NCBI GenBank assembly: GCA_021613535.1
Contig: CP075495.1
Coordinates: 2,108,001-2,172,000 of the forward strand
DNA length: 64,000 bases
Source: Adineta vaga
Lineage: Eukaryota > Rotifera
Direction of reading: 5' to 3'
Within the stretch, counting starts at the first letter, position 1; every line of letters starts with the position of its first letter. The position numbers and the translations under genes were made by a program. Shown here one piece after another: positions 60,785 through 64,000 of this stretch. The notes beneath the pieces are model-generated. The model ran no database searches, was not told where the DNA came from, and worked only from the letters and a program-made list of their open reading frames with translations.

Positions 60785-62008
60785 CTAATTCATTGTTCTC
60801 CAATCATATGGTTGTTTTGGTTTATTTTTTAAAACTTGTTCAATTTCTTCCATAATTTCCGGTGTTAATTTTGAAACAAAGTCTAATGCTTTAAAATTTT
60901 CTACGACTTGACTTGACCGACTAGCACCAGTTATTACTGTTGAAACATGAGGATTTTTAGCTGCCCAAGCAAGACATAATTGTGCTAATGTTGCACCAAG
61001 TTTATTGGCAATTGGCCGTAGATTTTCCACGATTTCCATGATACGATCGACATTTTTTTCTTCAAGTCCATTTAAACCTTGACCTGCTTCGAATTGTTGT
61101 CGAAGCCAAGATAAATTACCTGCTAAACCTAAACGATTATCCTCACCTTCTAATTTCTTACTACTATATTTGCCAGTGAGAAGACCCGATGCTAAAGGTG
61201 ACCAAATAGTTGTACCATATTCAACTGGCGATTTGTAGAGCGGAGCATATTCGATTTCAAATCGTGTACGATGTAACATATTATCTAAAATTGTAAAAAA
61301 GAAATCAAAGCAAATTTTTATATGGAATAATTTCCAAATCATTTACATTGTGGTTGTTCAGCACATGGTCCAATTAAATTTAATTTATCGGCAATTTCAC
61401 ATGCATATCGAATCTGTTCAGCAGACCATTCTGATGTTCCCCAATAGAAAGTATAACCTTGATCAATAATCCAATTAAATCCTCGAACAATTTCATCCAT
61501 TGGTGTATGTATATCCGGTCGATGTGCAAAGACAATATCGACATAATCAAGATTCAATCGTTTTAAACTACCACGCATACCTTCAATAATTCGTTTACGT
61601 GATAAACCTTTTAAATTCGCTTTATTCACTTGCGAATGATAACATGGTGTACCCCAAAAAATTTTGGTTGAAATAACTAAATCAGTTCGTCGAATTCCAT
61701 CGTTTTCAAACATACGTTCGAGTACTTCACCCATAACAGTTTCAGCTTTGCCAGAACTATAGACTTCAGCATTATCGAAAAAATTACAACCATTATCATA
61801 AGCAGATTTCATGCAACTGTATGCTTCATCGATACCCATTTGTTCACCAAATGTTACCTTAAGAGAAAATTTTCTTATTAATTAATAATATTTTTGTCAA
61901 ATGTCAATTTACCCATGCTCCAAATGATAACAAACTAACTTTTAAACCAGTTCGACCTAAATATCGATATTCCATCAAATCTTTCGGGTTTTTCTCCGAT
62001 GTCGACAT
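60785..62008 (-). CDS. KCNAB: Voltage-gated potassium channel beta subunit (aldo-keto reductase, AKR6)
   Basis: Three exons, 62008-61913, 61857-61347 and 61284-60785, encode 368 residues. A short N-terminus (MSTSEKNPKDL) is followed by the AKR core: YRYLGRTGLKVSLLSFGAW, CNFFDNAEVYSSGKAE, DLVISTKIFWG, SRKRIIEGMRGSLKRLNLDYVDIVFAHRPD and YWGTSEWSAEQI. Later come LGATLAQLCLAWA and VITGASRSSQV. The catalytic Asp and Tyr (FDNAEVY) and Lys (STKIFWG) are kept, so it should bind NADP(H). Kv-beta proteins sit under Kv1 tetramers, tuning inactivation and sensing redox state. The N-terminus lacks a long inactivation ball. The length is as in Kv-beta2. Confidence 0.95.
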
Positions 62009-63384
62009 ATTGTTAGCTAGCGAATGCACATAAATGAAACAAATTGCATTGTAACCTATTCTTTTTTTTTCTTCTTATCTCAATAATGTTTAAGCATGTT
62101 TTTTATGAATAGAGGTGATGTTGTTGTTTTTAATATTATTATCTGTTTCTCTTTCTCGTTCGACCAACGCACCATTGTTTAGGTAGACGTATATATTATA
62201 GGAACAAATATTCAGTACATTCTCAAGTAGATTTTGATGCTGAATGTAATAACATTTGTTTCGTCATTGATTTGATAATACTCATTGTATATAAGGAACT
62301 CTTGAGTATATTTGATCATCTGACTTTACCATACTTTCTTATCAACCAACAAACTTTTAGATATAGATTGATGATAAAACAGAAGTTTCTATTCATAGTG
62401 CAACTCAATATGAATGATGTTCATTTCTTTCTGTAGGCAGTAAGTTAATTAGTTTTTATGTTGTGTCTGTTACCTGAAGAGCTATTTTTGATGAAGGAAG
62501 TCGCTTTGTCATTAATTCTCAATTCATAAGTTGAAAAAGTCAATTATTTATTTATTACATGTCAGAGAAGAATTCTTTTGTGTCAATGTCATAGAAGATT
62601 TTCGCCCGCATCTTTTTTCTTTATTACCACCATCTAGCTAAACTCACGGAACTCTGGAATGTACGTGACAACCTTTTCATAAATAATTCATTTTCATAGA
62701 ATATCAACTAAGTATAATCAAAATGACGTGATACAATATAAAAACAGTATATCAACTATTCCATTTTTCCTAACAGAGGAAATTTTCTTCTTTATCATCA
62801 CAAGAGCCTGACGAGAATTTTTAATGACAAGATTAACTACTTAATAATGCATCTTATTGTGGCCCTTTTGTTTTGCACATAGTGAGTGTGAAATAGAACA
62901 GTAGTGCGCATGATTTATAAACCTACAAAGTCTTTAAACTATTTATAGATCCTTTCGATTTAGTTGAACAAAGTAAAGAATGTCTATTGATTGAATTATA
63001 TTCATTTTCACATTCTTCTATCTGTAGCAGTCTAAGTATGAGACGATTTCATTAGAAAAAAACGAAGGTTATGATGTTCTCTGTGATTATCACGATAAAT
63101 AGATGAAAAGAAAAGAGTGTATTTAATGAAGTTTTTTACTAAAAGTACACTTTATAATGATGAAAACGTGCATTTCCGTGCTATTAATTTAGAAAGAAGA
63201 CTTACGGAATCCTATATTTCTAACTATCTTTCTGTTTCTTATCGTTCTTTTTTTTTACCACTAATAGAAAAACCAAACAAATAGGCACACATTTTTAACA
63301 TCAGAGTTTTTTTCTTTTCTATTTCATAGTTTATCAAAGACAAGTTCGTTTATTTTATAATAAAAAAAGAAGAATCTTTTGAGT
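62009..63384. other. Intergenic region
   Basis: About 1.4 kb of AT-rich spacer between the Kv-beta start and the end of thymidylate synthase. No coding or structured element is recognised. Confidence 0.55.
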
Positions 63385-63923
63385 TTATACAGCCATTTGC
63401 ATTTTAATTGGTCCATATGGTAAATAATTATCCAATTTGAAATCATCAACTTTAAAATCATCGATTGAAGTCCGTTTATTAACAATTGTTAATGTTGGAA
63501 ATGTTCGTGGTTCACGTTCAATTTGTTCAAGTAAAGGTTCAATATGATTAAGGTAAACATGTGCATCACCCATAGAATAAATAAAATCACCTGGTGTTAA
63601 ATTACATACATGTGCAATCATATAAGTAAGTAAAGAATACGATGCAATATTGAATGGTACACCAAGACCTAAATCACATGAACGTTGAAACATCAAACAA
63701 GATAATTCATTCGATGATGAAACATTAAATTGACATAGAACATGACATGGTGGAAGTGCCATTTCAGATAATTGATTAACATTCCATGCACAAAGAAGTA
63801 GACGACGAGAATTTGGATCAGTTTTAATCATACGTATTAATTCAGCAAGTTGATCAATACCTTGACTTGTATAATCCGTTTTACAATCGATATATTTTGC
63901 TCCACAATGACGCCATTGAAACC
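63385..63923 (-). CDS. TYMS: Thymidylate synthase, 3' exon (partial in window)
   Basis: Last exon, 63923-63385, 179 codons including the stop; upstream exons lie beyond the window. Seen: [31 protein letters not shown], the active-site segment [13 protein letters not shown] with the catalytic Cys, [26 protein letters not shown] with the Asn/Asp that read the uracil ring, [10 protein letters not shown]-type [13 protein letters not shown] and the C-terminal [10 protein letters not shown]. The enzyme makes dTMP from dUMP with methylene-tetrahydrofolate. It ends with the invariant Met-Ala-Val needed for loop closure. No bifunctional DHFR part is visible here. Conservation is high; nothing is odd. 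Confidence 0.95.
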
Positions 63924-64000
63924 CTATAATAGAAGAATTATGATGGTTTTTGAAAATTTTCTATATTTTATTTCAAGAACATTCTTTCAAAGTAGGACTT

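Noticed and set aside
1-64000. tRNA, rRNA, telomeric repeats and complete mobile elements
   Set aside because: Looked for typical T-loop motifs, rRNA-like GC-rich blocks, telomere-type repeats and transposase/RT motifs by eye; none was convincing. A covariance-model or repeat-library search would be decisive.

Overview
The window looks like nuclear DNA from a compact, AT-rich animal genome, most likely a bdelloid rotifer. The reasons are many animal-type multi-exon genes, very short introns (mostly 48-100 nt) with GT..AG ends, AT-rich spacers, a few genes of bacterial or fungal character carrying eukaryotic signals, and several start codons closely preceded by a pyrimidine-rich splice acceptor with no local donor, as expected for spliced-leader trans-splicing. 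The species call is inference. Exons were joined by hand using splice signals, phase continuity and remembered family alignments, so boundaries are models.

Layout. 0-7 kb: the 3' end of a CNNM magnesium/metal transport mediator (+), an intronless YihY/BrkB-type membrane protein of bacterial character (+), a secreted neuropeptide precursor made of one-repeat-per-microexon units (-), and a rhodopsin-like GPCR (-). 7.5-14.8 kb: a minus-strand block with TTLL12, a FUN14-like protein, an R3HCC1L-like R3H protein and a CUEDC1-like CUE protein. 15.3-25 kb: a 39-exon UNC79 gene (NALCN channel complex), tightly followed by a fusion of lambda-crystallin/L-gulonate 3-dehydrogenase with a C11orf54-type DUF1907 domain. 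27.4-28.4 kb: an INSM/nerfin/EGL-46 zinc-finger factor (-), with a 5.2 kb gene-free region upstream. 33.6-36.2 kb: two tandem secretory TM2-domain genes. 36.4-39.5 kb: a CNGB-like cyclic-nucleotide-gated channel (-).

40-50 kb: SAP30BP (+), a sniffer-like SDR (+), an unknown single-pass membrane protein (-), a TMEM26-like protein (-), a GH125 alpha-mannosidase (+), a broken ABM-like gene (+) and OGFOD2 (-). 51-53.3 kb: a Cys-rich, mucin-like, probably GPI-anchored surface protein with a 14-unit 21-nt minisatellite and an internal frame change, followed by a decayed sister copy. 53.9-64 kb: IFT70/TTC30 (-), SLC37 sugar-phosphate exchanger (+), a potato-inhibitor-I/eglin-type protease inhibitor (+), a Kv-beta aldo-keto reductase (-) and the 3' part of thymidylate synthase (-).

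The genes do not form one pathway. Many belong to nervous-system and cilium biology (UNC79, CNG channel, Kv-beta, INSM, neuropeptide, GPCR, IFT70, TTLL12). The most novel items are the microexon-encoded LDSL-G-DFF neuropeptide precursor, the CRYL1-DUF1907 fusion, the probable horizontally acquired genes (YihY, GH125), the mucin gene with its dying twin, and two close gene pairs with operon-like spacing. No transposon, rRNA, tRNA or CRISPR array was recognised.
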